The position numbers were made by a program, and so were the translations under genes. Shown in pieces: positions 37,488 through 49,710 of a stretch of DNA of 64,000 nt. The number at the start of each line of letters is the position of its first letter. Position 1 is the first letter of the stretch. Under the pieces are notes generated by a model. The model made no database searches. It saw only the letters and a list, made by a program, of their open reading frames with translations, and was not told where the DNA came from. The stretch comes from Diplolepis rosae (Eukaryota > Arthropoda > Insecta > Hymenoptera > Diplolepididae): contig JAPYXD010000704.1 of the NCBI GenBank assembly GCA_030998225.1, positions 1,612,001 through 1,676,000 on the forward strand. The letters are read 5' to 3'.

Positions 37488-37970
37488 GGGCGGCTTCGTC
37501 TCGGCTTTGTCTCGGCTTCGATCTCCTGCGAGCATTGTCGCTCGTTACGCAATAACCCTCATTGTGCATGTAATATACTATTAAATAGTCATTTTATATC
37601 AGGTTCAAAACTGTTCAGTTTTTAATTCTTAATTTTGAAAACAATTATGCGACAAAAAACGTTCCGTCTCGGCATTCTCCAAGTGCGTATATTTTTGAAA
37701 CATTAATTTTAAGACTTTTAAAATTAAAAATTAATATTTTCTCGAATATGAGATTTTGAGATTATTTTGAATACTTTGAAGTACCAAAGTTTTGTGAATT
37801 TTAATTCCAGAATAAAATGTATTTGGACTTGTTTTTAGAAGTAATTGAGAAGAATCCAGAACTGCAAACAGAATTCTTGGAATTCTGAGAAATGAGTTTT
37901 TATTTGGAAAATATTAATCTGTATTGGAAAATGTTATGAGAGATTATTGTTGTACTCGCCGAACAAATTT

Positions 37971-38880
37971 TGAAATTGACAAATATGTACTTATTTTGAA
38001 AAAGATACGTTTGAGAGATAATTGATGAGAAAGAGATTTATTGTGCTCGCCTAGTACAACTCAGCACAACTTTTGTTTTTTCGAAATTCGCATTTTTGAA
38101 AATTGTATGTTTAAACAAATTTTGAAATTGACAAATATGTATTTATTTTGAAAATGATGCGTCTGAGAGATAATTGATGAGGAACAGATTTATTGTTCTC
38201 GATTAGCACAACTCAGCACAACTTGTGTTTTTTCGAAATTCGCATTTTTGAAAATTGTATGTTTAAACAAATTTTGAAATTGACAAATATGTATTTATTT
38301 TGAAAAAGATGCGTTTCAGAGAAAATTGTTGAGGAAGAGATTTATTGTTCTCGCCTAGCACAACTCAGCACAACTTGTGTTTTTTCGAAATTCGCATTTT
38401 TGAAACTTGTATGTTTAAACAAATTTTGAAATTGACAAATATGTATTTATTTTGAAAATGATGCGTCTGAGAGATAATTGATGAGGAAGAGATTTATTGT
38501 GCTCGCCTAGCAAAATTCGGCACAACTTTTGTTTTTCCGAAATTCGAATTTTTGAAAATTGTATGTCTAAACAAATTTTGAAATTGACAAATATGTATTT
38601 ATTTTGAAAAAGATGCGTTTCAGAGAAAATTGTTAAGGAAGAGATTTATTGTTCTCGCCTAGCACAACTCAGCACAACTTGTGGTTTTTCGAAATTCGCA
38701 TTTTTGAAAATTGTATGTTTAAACAAATTTTGAAATTGACAAATATGTATTTATTTTGAAAGTGATGCGTCTGAGAGATAATTGATGAGGAAGAGATTTA
38801 TTGTGCTCGCCGAGCACAACTCAGCACAACTTTTGTTTTTCCGAAAAAACAAAATGGCGGTGCTGGTAAAAAAATCGTTT
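37971..38880. repeat. 152-bp tandem array in FB2
   Basis: The word TGAAATTGACAAATATGTA recurs at 37971, 38123, 38275, 38427, 38579 and 38731, exactly 152 bp apart. Units alternate in small variants (AAAAAGATGCGTTT versus AAAATGATGCGTCT), which suggests duplication of a two-unit block. An inverse unit is present in the left arm near 35600-35750. A further repeat of about 130 bp containing AAAATGGCGGTGCTGGTAAA follows to 39150. Confidence 0.9.
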
Positions 38881-39658
38881 TTTCAAAATTTTAGACCTAA
38901 TTTTGATTTTTTTCAAAAATCGTTTGCAGCATAATTCAGTACAAACCTAGCACAATTCAGCACAACTTTTGTTTTTTCAAAAAAACAAAATGGTGGTGCT
39001 GGTAAAAAAATCGTTTTTTCAAAATTGTAGCCCTAATTTTCATTTTTTTAAAAAATCGTTTGCAGCACAATTCAGCACAAACCTAGCACAATTCAACACA
39101 ACTTTTGTTTTTTTGAAAAAACAAAATGGCGGTGCTAACTTCCTGGACATATAAATATAGCACCTATATATTTTTAGCATCCTACCTAGAAAGTCTGTCA
39201 AGTGCAGCTATATTCTTCACCTAGAATATCCAGTTAAACCTGATTAGGTGTGACACCTAGGCAACTCCATTCTTGTTTAGGAATAGGAATATAGATATGA
39301 GAGCTAAATTTTTCAGTTACGCCAGCTATATTTTTCCAGCTAGAAAATTTATGTACCATAGCTAAATATTTAGGAGTTACGAAATCCAGCGATACCTTTT
39401 AGCTGCGGCAGCTAAAGTTCTTTGAGATACACCTAAACATTTTTTACAGTGTAATATAACTAACTAAATAATCTAAAAGTATTATACAAATATATGAAAT
39501 TGGTCCACGTTTGAGAAGTTTTATAGGGGTAGAAATTACGTTGAGTTTGACCCTGCTTTGAACCTGACTTTCAGCAGCAGAAGATGAAAAATTGTTTTCA
39601 GATTTCGACTCGGGTAAATTTGTCCGCAACTACATCTATAATAATAAGAAAAATTGTT

Positions 39659-39914
39659 AAGGCCATAGATCAACCAGATCACGTGATAGAATTCCTGTAA
39701 AAGTTTGTGTAAGATAATTTTTTTATTTTAAAAAATATCTTCCTGAAAATTTGGAAAACACTACAGAACACGAAAGAGAATGTCTGTTAAGTTCTTTTGA
39801 GTGAAAAGTTGCCAAAAAATATTGTAGTGAACTGTAATTGTCGATAAGTTTTCGAATTTTTTTAAAAAATTTTACGAAAAAGAAATGAACAGACATACTT
39901 TATTGTCTTTTTTT
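39659..39914. repeat. Foldback element P, half copy
   Basis: It starts AAGGCCATAGATCAACCAGA and follows the inverse strand of 710-1322 through TTTGGAAAACAC, GTAATTGTCGATAAGTTTTCG and ACAGACATAC-like blocks. It then stops where repeat R copy 3 begins. The other half is missing, so it was truncated before or by the arrival of R. Confidence 0.65.
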
Positions 39915-39989
39915 TTATATTCTTATTACATTTGAGAAGGTATGTTAAGTTGACGTAACCACATCGCCCAATCGAGTCCCCACCTATAT

Positions 39990-42900
39990 CAGAATTAAAG
40001 GCTCATTTAAGGCTAATTTAATGCCATATTGCTGAATTTAATGCTCCATTATTTTAAAAAAAAACAATGGGTTCCGCTGGCTTAACGTTAAGTTGACGTA
40101 ACCACACGTTAAAATAACATTTAAACAAGTTAAGGCCTATACCAGAATTGAAGGCTCATTTAGGGCTCTCGAAATACCCCATTGCTCAATTTAATGCTCC
40201 ATTATTTAAAAAAAAAAACAATGGGTTCCGCTGGCTTAACGTTAAGTTGATGTAACCACACGTTAAAATAACATTCAAACAAGTTAAGGCCTATACCAGA
40301 ATTGAAGGCTCATTTAGGGCTCTCGAAATACCCCATTGCTCAATTTAATGCTCCATTATTTTTAAAAAAAACAATGGGTTCCTCTGGCTTAACGTTAAGT
40401 TGACGTAACCACACGTTAAAATAACATTTAAACAAGTTAAGGCCTATACCAGAATTGAAGGCTCATTTAGGGCTCTCGAAATACCCCATTGCTGAATTTA
40501 ATGCTCCATTATTTTAAAAAAAAAACAATGGGTTCCGCTGGCTTAACGTTAAGTTGACGTAACCACACGTTAAAATAACATTTAAACAAGTTAAGGCCTA
40601 TACCAGAATTGAAGGCTCATTTAGGGCTCTCGAAATACCCCATTGCTGAATTTAATGCTCCATTATTTAAAAAAAAAAACAATGGGTTCCGCTGGCTTAA
40701 CGTTAAGTTGATGTAACCACACGTTAAAATAACATTCAAACAAGTTAAGGCCTATACCAGAATTGAAGGCTCATTTAGGGCTCTCGAAATACCCCATTGC
40801 TCAATTTAATGCTCCATTATTTTTAAAAAAAACAATGGGTTCCTCTGGCTTAACGTTAAGTTGACGTAACCACACGTTAAAATAACATTTAAACAAGTTA
40901 AGGCCTATACCAGAATTGAAGGCTCATTTAGGGCTCTCGAAATACCCCATTGCTGAATTTAATGCTCCATTATTTTAAAAAAAAACAATGGGTTGCGCTG
41001 GCTTAACGTTAAGTTGACGTAACCACACGTTAAAATAACATTTAAACAAGTTAAGGCCTATACCAGAATTGAAGGCTCATTTAGGGCTCTCGAAATACCC
41101 CATTGCTCAATTTAATGCTCCATTATTTTTAAAAAAAACAATGGGTTCCTCTGGCTTAACGTTAAGTTGACGTAACCACACGTTAAAATAACATTTAAAC
41201 AAGTTAAGGCCTATACCAGAATTGAAGGCTCATTTAGGGCTCTCGAAATACCCCATTGCTGAATTTAATGCTCCATTATTTTAAAAAACAATGGGTTGCG
41301 CTGGCTTAACGTTAAGTTGACGTAACCACACGTTAAAATAACATTTAAACAAGTTAAGGCCTATACCAGAATTGAAGGCTCATTTAGGGCTCTCGAAATA
41401 CCCCATTGCTGAATTTAATGCTCCGTTATTTTTTAAAAAAACAATGGGTTCCGCTGGCTTAACGTTAAGTTGACGTAACCACACGTTAAAATAACATTTA
41501 AACAAGTTAAGGCCTATACCAGAATTGAAGGCTCATTTAGGGCTCTCGAAATACCCCATTGCTGAATTTAATGCTCCATTATTTTAAAAAAAAACAATGG
41601 GTTCCGCTGGCTTAACGTTAAGTTGACGTAACCACACGTTAAAATAACATTCAAACAAGTTAAGGCCTATACCAGAATTGAAGGCTCATTTAGGGCTCTC
41701 GAAATACCCCATTGCTCAATTTAATGCTCCATTATTTTTAAAAAAAACAATGGGTTCCTCTGGCTTAACGTTAAGTTGACGTAACCACACGTTAAAATAA
41801 CATTTAAACAAGTTAAGGCCTATACCAGAATTGAAGGCTCATTTAGGGCTCTCGAAATACCCCATTGCTGAATTTAATGCTCCATTATTTTAAAAAAAAA
41901 CAATGGGTTGCGCTGGCTTAACGTTAAGTTGACGTAACCACACGTTAAAATAACATTCAAACAAGTTAAGGCCTATACCAGAATTGAAGGCTCATTTATG
42001 GCTCTCGAAATACCCCATTGCTGAATTTAATGCTCCATTATTTTTTAAAAAAACAATGGGTTCCGCTGGCTTAACGTTAAGTTGACGTAACCACACGTTA
42101 AAATAACATTTAAACAAGTTAAGGCCTATACCAGAATTGAAGGCTCATTTAGGGCTCTCGAAATACCCCATTGCTCAATTTAATGCTCCATTATTTAAAA
42201 AAAAAAACAATGGGTTCCGCTGGCTTAACGTTAAGTTGATGTAACCACACGTTAAAATAACATTCAAACAAGTTAAGGCCTATACCAGAATTGAAGGCTC
42301 ATTTAGGGCTCTCGAAATACCCCATTGCTCAATTTAATGCTCCATTATTTTTAAAAAAAACAATGGGTTCCTCTGGCTTAACGTTAAGTTGACGTAACCA
42401 CACGTTAAAATAACATTTAAACAAGTTAAGGCCTATACCAGAATTGAAGGCTCATTTAGGGCTCTCGAAATACCCCATTGCTGAATTTAATGCTCCATTA
42501 TTTTAAAAAAAAACAATGGGTTGCGCTGGCTTAACGTTAAGTTGACGTAACCACACGTTAAAATAACATTTAAACAAGTTAAGGCCTATACCAGAATTGA
42601 AGGCTCATTTAGGGCTCTCGAAATACCCCATTGCTGAATTTAATGCTCCGTTATTTTTTAAAAAAACAATGGGTTCCGCTGGCTTAACGTTAAGTTGACG
42701 TAACCACACGTTAAAATAATATTTAAACAAGTTAAGGCCTATACCAGAATTGAAGGCTCATTTAGGGCTCTCGAAATACCCCATTGCTGAATTTAATGCT
42801 CCATTATTTTAAAAAACAAAGGGTTCCGCGGGCTTTACTTTAAGTTGACGTAACCACACGTTAAAATAACATTCAAACAAGTTAAGGCCTATACCAGAAT

Positions 42901-43790
42901 TGAAGGCTCATTTAGGGCTCTCGAAATACCCCATTGCTCAATTTAATGCTCCATTATTTTTAAAAAAAACAATGGGTTCCTCTGGCTTAACGTTAAGTTG
43001 ACGTAACCACACGTTAAAATAACATTTAAACAAGTTAAGGCCTATACCAGAATTGAAGGCTCATTTAGGGCTCTCGAAATACCCCATTGCTGAATTTAAT
43101 GCTCCATTATTTTAAAAAAAAACAATGGGTTGCGCTGGCTTAACGTTAAGTTGACGTAACCACACGTTAAAATAACATTCAAACAAGTTAAGGCCTATAC
43201 CAGAATTGAAGGCTCATTTATGGCTCTCGAAATACCCCATTGCTGAATTTAATGCTCCGTTATTTTTTAAAAAAACAATGGGTTCCGCTGGCTTAACGTT
43301 AAGTTGACGTAACCACACGTTAAAATAATATTTAAACAAGTTAAGGCCTATACCAGAATTGAAGGCTCATTTAGGGCTCTCGAAATACCCCATTGCTGAA
43401 TTTAATGCTCCATTATTTTAAAAAAAAACAATGGGTTCCGCTGGCTTAACGTTAAGTTGACGTAACCACACGTTAAAATAACATTCAAACAAGTTAAGGC
43501 CTATACCAGAATTGAAGGCTCATTTAGGGCTCTCGAAATACCCCATTGCTCAATTTAATGCTCCATTATTTTTAAAAAAAACAATGGGTTCCGCTGGCTT
43601 AACGATAAGTTGACGTAACCACACGTTAAAATAACATTTAAACAAGTTAAGGCCTATACCAGAATTGAAGGCTCATTTAGGGCTCTCGAAATACCCCATT
43701 GCTCAATTTAATGCTCCATTATTTTTAAAAAAAACAATGGGTTCCGCTGGCTTAACGATAAGTTGACGTAACCACAGGTTTAAATAACAG
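39990..43790 (+). repeat. FB3 left arm: 154-bp tandem array
   Basis: About 25 units, each containing CTTAACGTTAAGTTGACGTA, AAGGCCTATACCAGAATTG and AATGGGTTCCGCTGG. Variants (CTGAATTTAA/CTCAATTTAA, TTCCGCTGG/TTCCTCTGG/TTGCGCTGG) recur in regular order every two to four units, so higher-order blocks have been duplicated. GTTAACGTTAAG-like inverted words within the unit allow local hairpins. Confidence 0.9.
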
Positions 43791-45490
43791 TTAAACAAGT
43801 AATCACCTTTAACAGAATTTAAGGCTCATTTATGGCTCTTTGAATATCCCATCCAAAGTTCCAATTTTATTTGTTTAAACAACTTATGTTAAAAACGGCT
43901 CCTTGAGAAATTGACTGTTTAGATCGATTTTGTGAAGACAGTCATATATGTTCCGTATATCTCATGTTTTATTTTCTCATATTGTTTGTAATAAAAGTTT
44001 CAACAATATGCTCTCAAACAACTAGAAGCATATTTATATATATGTTATATATGGTTATACAAATAATGCTTTTACGGAGGTCCGATCAGCTGGCACCTCC
44101 AGTACATAAAAACGGTATGTATACATTGTACCATAGTTTTAGTTGCCCAAAGTTTCAATTGCCCATAAAATCACTAGACGTCACTATATTTGAAAAGCAG
44201 TGTTAGACGAAGATTATGAAAGGAATGTGTTGGCAAAAACTGCGAGGATTGCAAGATGCAGGATTCCTGTACATTTCCCTAAAGCGCTCTCTACCGCCTA
44301 TATTTGATATATACTTGCAATTTTTGCCAACGCATTCCTTTCATAATCTTCGTCAAACACTGCTTTTCAAATATAGGGACCTTTGGTGATTTTATGGGCA
44401 ATTGAAACTTTGGGCAACTAAAACTATGGTACAATGTATACCTACCCATAAAAACCTTAAAATTTGAAAAACTGACTATACCCGAATTTCGGGCTATTTT
44501 CGGGCTCTTGAAATACCCCAAAATCAATTTCGAAAAAACATTTTGAACAAAAAAAACTATTCGAGAATACTGGGCTATTTTCGGGCTCTTTAGAAAGGTC
44601 TATATCGATTTTTGGGCTCCAACCCTTAACATCAAAATGCACTCCTGCATGGCCATGGTGACACGACTTTGACTAAAAATCATCTTTTTGGGAATTTTAT
44701 GGTCTAGGAATACTTTCTGATTTTCGGGCTACTCAAAAATGTCCATATCGATTTTTGGGCTCCAACCCTTAACTTAACTTTCGATGATAGGGGTTGTTTT
44801 TTCATAAATGATTCTTGTGTATCTGAAAAGCCCGAAAATAGCCCGTAATTTTAGGCTAGTTTATACCACCGAAAAAGTCTTTTCTTAAATTAAGGGTTGC
44901 TTGTAAGTGATAGGGGTTGTTCTTTAGAAATTGATTTTGGTGTATTTCAAGAGCCCGAAAATAGACCGAAATTTGGGTATAGTCAGTTTTTTAAACTTTA
45001 AGGTTTTTATGTACTGGAGGTGCTAGCTGATCGGGCAATCAGCATCTTGCCACCTAAAATTTGGTTTTTTGATAAAAATACAAAAGCCCAAAAATCGGCA
45101 TTACCGCCCAAAATTAGCCCGTAATTCGCCCAAAATTAGCCCGTAATTAGCCCAAAAATGTAGCATAAAGTAAATAGTGATATTACTTAATGAAGGTGCC
45201 AGCTGATCGGACCTCCGTAAAAGCATTATTTGTATAACCATATATAACATATATATAAATATGCTTCTAGTTTTTTGAGAGCACATTGTTGATACTTTTA
45301 TTACAAACAATATGAGGAAATAAAACATGAGATATACGGAACATATATGACTGTCTTCACAAAATCGATCTAAACAGTCAATTTCTCAAGGAGCCGTTTT
45401 TAACATATGTTGTTTAAACAAATAAAATTGAAAATTTGGATGGGATATTCAAAGAGCCCTAAATGAGCCTTAAATTCTTTTAAAGGTGAT
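43790..45490. repeat. FB3 centre: nested palindromes
   Basis: Two levels of inverted repeat are visible. The outer level pairs 43900-44110 with 45180-45420, for example TTTACGGAGGTCCGATCAGC with its complement. The inner level pairs about 44110-44260 with 44300-44445, for example TTGTACCATAGTTTTAGTTG with its complement. A third block, ACTGACTATACCCGAATTTC at 44470, is mirrored near 44970. Words of the type TTTTCGGGCTCTTGAAATA also echo the flanking tandem units. Short frames at 43964-44206 (plus) and 45101-45328 (minus) are mirror images of one sequence and have no recognised domain. Confidence 0.75.
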
Positions 45491-46380
45491 TACTTGTTTA
45501 ACTGCTATTTTAACGTGTGGTTACGTCAACTTAACGTTAAGCCAGCGGAACCCATTGTTTTTTAAAAAAATAATGGAGCATTAAATTGAGCAATGGGGTA
45601 TTTCGAGAGCCCTAAATGAGCCCTCAATTCTGGTATAGGCCTTAACTTGTTTAAATGTTATTTTAACGTGTGGTTAAGTCAACTTAACGTTAAGCCAGCG
45701 GAACCCATTGTTTTTTTTTAAAATAATAGAGCATTAAATTCAGCAATGGGGTATTTCGAGAGCCCTAAATGAGCCTTCAATTCTGGTATAGGCCTTAACT
45801 TGTTTACATGTTATTTTAACGTGTGGTTACGCCAACTTAACGTTAAGCCAGCGGAACCCATTGTTTTTTTTTTTTAAATAATGGAGCATTAAATTGAGCA
45901 ATGGGGTATTTCGAGAGCCCTAAATGAGCCTTCAATTCTGGTATAGGCCTTAACTTGTTTGAATGTTATTTTAACGTGTGGTTACGTCAACTTAACGCTA
46001 AGCCAGCGGAACCCATTGTTTTTTTTTAAAATAATGGAGCATTAAATTGAGCAATGGGGTATTTCGAGAGCCCTAAATGAGCCCTCAATTCTGGTATAGG
46101 CCTTAACTTGTTTAAATGTTATTTTAACGTGTGGTTACGTCAACTTAACGTTAAGCCAGCGGAACCCATTGTTTTTTTTTAAAATAATGGAGCATTAAAT
46201 CCAGCAATGGGGTATTTCGAGAGCCCTAAATGAGCCTTCAATTCTGGTATAGGCCTTAACTTGTTTAAATGTTATTTTAACGTGTGGTTACGTCAACTTA
46301 ACGTTAAGCCAGCGGAACCCATTGTTTTCTTAAAAAATAATGGAGCATTAAATTCAGCAATATGGCATTAAATTAGCCTT
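45490..46380 (-). repeat. FB3 right arm: inverse 154-bp array
   Basis: About six units in inverse orientation to the left arm, ending in the same terminal variant (GGTGGGGACTCGATTGGGCG). The unit number is far smaller than in the left arm, which indicates later expansion or loss by unequal exchange. Confidence 0.9.
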
Positions 46381-46460
46381 AAATGAGCCTTTAATTCTGA
46401 TATAGGTGGGGACTCGATTGGGCGATGTGGTTACGTCAACTTAACATACCTCATTTGAGA

Positions 46461-47300
46461 AGGTATTAAACTTGTGTAAAATTTAACATCCTCTTTTGAT
46501 AACAAGTGTTTAAGTTTCAAATTGGAATAGACTTTGACACATTACCAAGGCACAAAAACAAAGAAAGAGTTTGTTAGCCACACTTATCCGAAGAAAATGT
46601 TTAAAATTAGACTATTTTCAAAATTTTTGGAAATTATTGTTTAGAAACTCAGAACTTTTAATTTTGGATCCTGGTACTATACTTAAACATCTCTAAAAAT
46701 GATCTCCATGGCATTTTCAATCCGACATTAATGAACAATGATACAGAAGTTAGAAAATACTAATAAATTGAAAATAAAATTCTATTTTCAGTTAAACTAT
46801 GTATAATATGAAAAAAGATAGGAAACAAAACTAATTGTTAAAACAATCTGCAAATTTTTATTCTAAACACTTTTTTGAGAACTACATTTTTTGTTTTAAT
46901 TAATCAAAATTTGTATTTTTATTGTATTTTTTGTCCATACTATGTATAATGTATGGAAAAAAGATCATGAGCTTGCGAGTTTATGAGTTACTAGAAAAAT
47001 TTTACTAAAAATAATGTTCTATAGTTTGAATAACTTTCCAAACATTTAATCTTTCAAAACATAAAGATCTGCCTACGGAAGGTGCGTAGACACATTTTGG
47101 TTATTCTTTTTAATCGTTTTTCAATGCCCCAGTGTTCTTCTCATACATTAAAAATTATATCTTGTAATTTGATACTGAAACTCAAGTCAATTTTATAATA
47201 TTGTAAATGTGATTTGAATTTTCTCAAAGTTACTACGACTTAGAGAAAGACATTCTCATCACGACACTCGCGCTTTGCACTAGATGTTTACAATCGAAAA
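46461..47300 (+). repeat. Hairpin-ended dispersed repeat R, copy 3 (rest)
   Basis: It continues the R element that begins at 39915-39937 and was split by FB3. It contains GAGAAGGTATTAAACTTGTG, GTGTAAAATTTAACATCC and, near 47200-47290, a region like the coding-looking segment of copies 1 and 2 but with a deletion. Three copies in different contexts establish R as a repeat family. Confidence 0.6.
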
Positions 47301-49710
47301 CAAAGAACTAAAACTCGTGATTTAAAGGAAAAAATCAGTATAGGCCAATATTGAATAAAACTCAATAAGATACTTTGCGGATTCAAAAAAAAGATTTTAT
47401 TCAATGAACCAAAATTTGTTCTGATTGCGCCTCAAATGTATTAACTTTAGGTCCCAGGGCCGAATTTAAGTATGGGCGGCAAATTTTGGAAGAGAAATTT
47501 TTTTTGGCAATTTAAAATTTCATTTAAAAAATGTCCTTTTATTTTTTAAACAGATCACCACTGTCCATAGGCGGAATAAAGGGCAAATTCAACCCTTTTA
47601 GGTCCCCTTAGTATTACCTTGTGCTTTTTGTGTCAAAAACAAGCAAGGAAGTTTATTCTGCACACCTAAGCGACACCTGTGCACATATTCGACGTTGTTA
47701 ATACAGTGATTATTTTAACTCTGTCGGTAATTTTGATAGTTTCCCAGACAGAGGCGAACTCATTCGGACCGATTTTGTACTAAAAAGTTTTAAACAAGAA
47801 TATATGAGTCATAAGTGATAAGACTGCTAAGGTAAATAATATAATTTAAATAAAAATTCTAGCTTTACACTTTTAAGTATAATATGAAATTTCCTTAAAC
47901 AACTATTATGATAAAGCGTAATGACTAAAAGAAAATTCGAAGAAAATTACAGACGTTACAATGTAAAATATTTTATTTGTGAAGTTGAATAAGAATTAAA
48001 TACTATTTTCTTAAAATGGTATTGAATTTTGAATTTTTATTAAAAAAACTTCCAGACATTCGCGTAATTTCTAATATGATAAATTAAAAGAAATTATTTT
48101 GTTAGTATTTATTTAGAGTTTTAGACTGTTCTCAGTGTCAAAGGATTTTTTTCGATATTTTATTTATACTATAAATTGTGATAATTGTGATAAGAAAAAG
48201 GTGAAACATTTGTCGGAAACATTTCGACATCTTCGAATCTGAGACGTATGGTTGGTCACGCTTTCTAAAGCCAAACGAATCCAGAAAACGAGGAACGCAG
48301 TGTCCCGCGTTTTCCTCCATGTGTGTAATGGGTTCTCTATAAAAAAAACGATTTAAAACATGGTTCAGAGACACTTCTGTTGTAATAATGTTAATAACTT
48401 AAGTAGTTCTTAATACTCTTCTTCGACAGGAAAAATCGTATTAGAAGAACGAATAACATTTCTACAACTTAACTAGTAACATCCTGAGTCAATTGCTCAT
48501 ACATAATACAGAGTAGACGGAGATAATCGATCTTCTTTGTAAAGAAAGTTGAAAGATCATTCTCACAAAGCGAATTAAAACTTAAGTCAGACTGAAAGTA
48601 AAGGCATTCTCTAAATTCGAATCAGAGAAGCTTTAGACATAAATATACATACATATATTTACTGAGTCTACTTATTTTCAAACTCCTAATTATCAGAAAA
48701 TTTAAAAGATACTCATCATTTTAATCTGCTTATAATCTTCTGATATTATGAATAGAATGAATTTTTATGAGGTTTCCAATTTTAGAACAATAAATTTTGA
48801 AATATAATATATTGAATTTCGTTTTGAAACATGACTTCTCAGGTTTTTGTCTTTACAAAATAAAAGTTCTCAAAAATTAAGATTTTAAAAAGAGAAATCC
48901 TTGATTTTCAAAAGCTGTTAACTTACATCCGTAAAAATTAATTCTTCCTTGCTGAAAAACAGGTGTCCATCAAAAAAAAAATATAATTATTCTTTCAGGA
49001 ATTGCAATATTATTAAAAACAATATTGTCTAAAAGAAAAAAGATTATTTTTCATCAAAAGGATTTAGAAATACAAACATTATTCATTCACAAACTCTTAT
49101 TGACACCACCAAACACCGATTTTTCGAAATTGATAGGATTTCCATGAATGAGAGTTCATTTTTTTTTTTTTTGGGAAAAAGATTCTTTCCAACTTAAACA
49201 CGTTTAATTTTTCAAATATAATTTGTAATCTTTTATGATTTTAGGATTTCAAAGATTTATTTTCAAAAATTAGATACTGTGAAATTGTGGAGAATCTTAT
49301 TCTGCAAAAATAAAGCTCTTGTTTTTTTAAAACTAATCCTTTTTCAAAGAATGGAGTTTATTGATACCACAAAAAGTTCAGCCAGGAATGAAATCTTTTG
49401 AATAAATAGTTCTTGTATGTCCAACAATTTGTATTGAAAAAAATTTTTACACTTCTGAACGATATTATGAACAACAATATTGCAATTTCTGAAAGTATAT
49501 TTGAAATTTTTTTTAGGCTGGCTGACCTTAATACGTCGTTAAAACTGTAAAAATTATATTAAGTATCCGAATGAACCTTATTTCAAGAATTTAAATACTT
49601 TTATACTTTTTATAGTCAGAAACAAAAGTTCATTAAATTTTTCAAATCCGCAGTACGGTATTATGAATTACATTCTGAAAACGTACTAAAGAGTTCTGAT
49701 GTAAAACTTA
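47301..49710. other. No recognised gene; inverted-repeat debris
   Basis: AT-rich sequence upstream of the retrotransposon. Positions 48980-49060 and 49450-49520 are partly inverse copies (TTGCAATATT...AACAATATTG words), suggesting a foldback element. Related sequence with GAAATTGTGGAGAATCTTAT-like words lies beyond the retrotransposon near 62290-62330. Near 47455 AGGGCCGAATTTAAGTATGG resembles a hAT-type end but no partner was found. Positions 48606-48626 carry one end of the TACTCTCTAAAT MITE family. Confidence 0.35.

Larger units (their letters stand above)
35552..39150. mobile_element. Foldback element FB2 (3.6 kb)
   Basis: The ends are inverse copies beginning ATGTCC(G/A)GGAAGTTAGCAC, continuing through CGCCATTTTGTTTTTTC. 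The flanks are an exact 9-bp duplication ATAAATATA (35543-35551 and 39151-39159). The inverted arms extend inward to about 35870 and 37760, including AATACTTTGAAGTACCA paired with its complement. The right arm holds a tandem array of a 152-bp unit, and the left arm has only about one unit. It is non-coding and hosts a hAT-type element (36220-36679) and a GC-rich MITE (about 36975-37487). The 9-bp duplication and structure match the Foldback/MULE type. It lies about 185 bp downstream of the SAM gene stop. Confidence 0.85.
34103..39451 (+). mobile_element. CACTG-ended element carrying a SAM-like gene
   Basis: The left end CACTGAAAAAAATGGTTTTG and right end (inverse, CACTGTAAAAAATGTTTAGG) are terminal inverted repeats. 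About 250-300 bp at each end is full of TAGCTATA/TATAGCT subterminal words. Flanks are TAT and TAA, so a 3-bp duplication with one change is possible but not certain. Without the foldback FB2 and its 9-bp duplication the element is about 1.74 kb, almost filled by the two-exon gene at 34462-35367. CACTG ends with dense subterminal repeats fit EnSpm/CACTA-type transposons. No DDE transposase was found, so it is probably non-autonomous. Confidence 0.65.
39938..46451. mobile_element. Foldback element FB3 (6.5 kb)
   Basis: The ends are inverse copies of AGGTATGTTAAGTTGACGTA, continuing through ACCACATCGCCCAATCGAG for about 100 bp. The flanks are an exact 9-bp duplication CATTTGAGA (39929-39937 and 46452-46460). 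The target is the hairpin end of repeat R copy 3, whose two halves rejoin perfectly when FB3 is set aside. The left arm has about 25 tandem units of about 154 bp, the right arm about six inverse units, and the 1.7-kb centre is itself palindromic. No transposase. Same class as FB1 and FB2, with unrelated sequence. Confidence 0.9.

Noticed and set aside
36639..37625. Overlapping frames on both strands in the GC-rich block
   Set aside because: They arise because repeated GGGCCAGTGTTGG words lack stops. The two strands give equally long, unrelated translations.
22443..46380. CRISPR-like regular repeats
   Set aside because: Units are 152-866 bp, contiguous without spacers, inside transposons of a eukaryotic genome.
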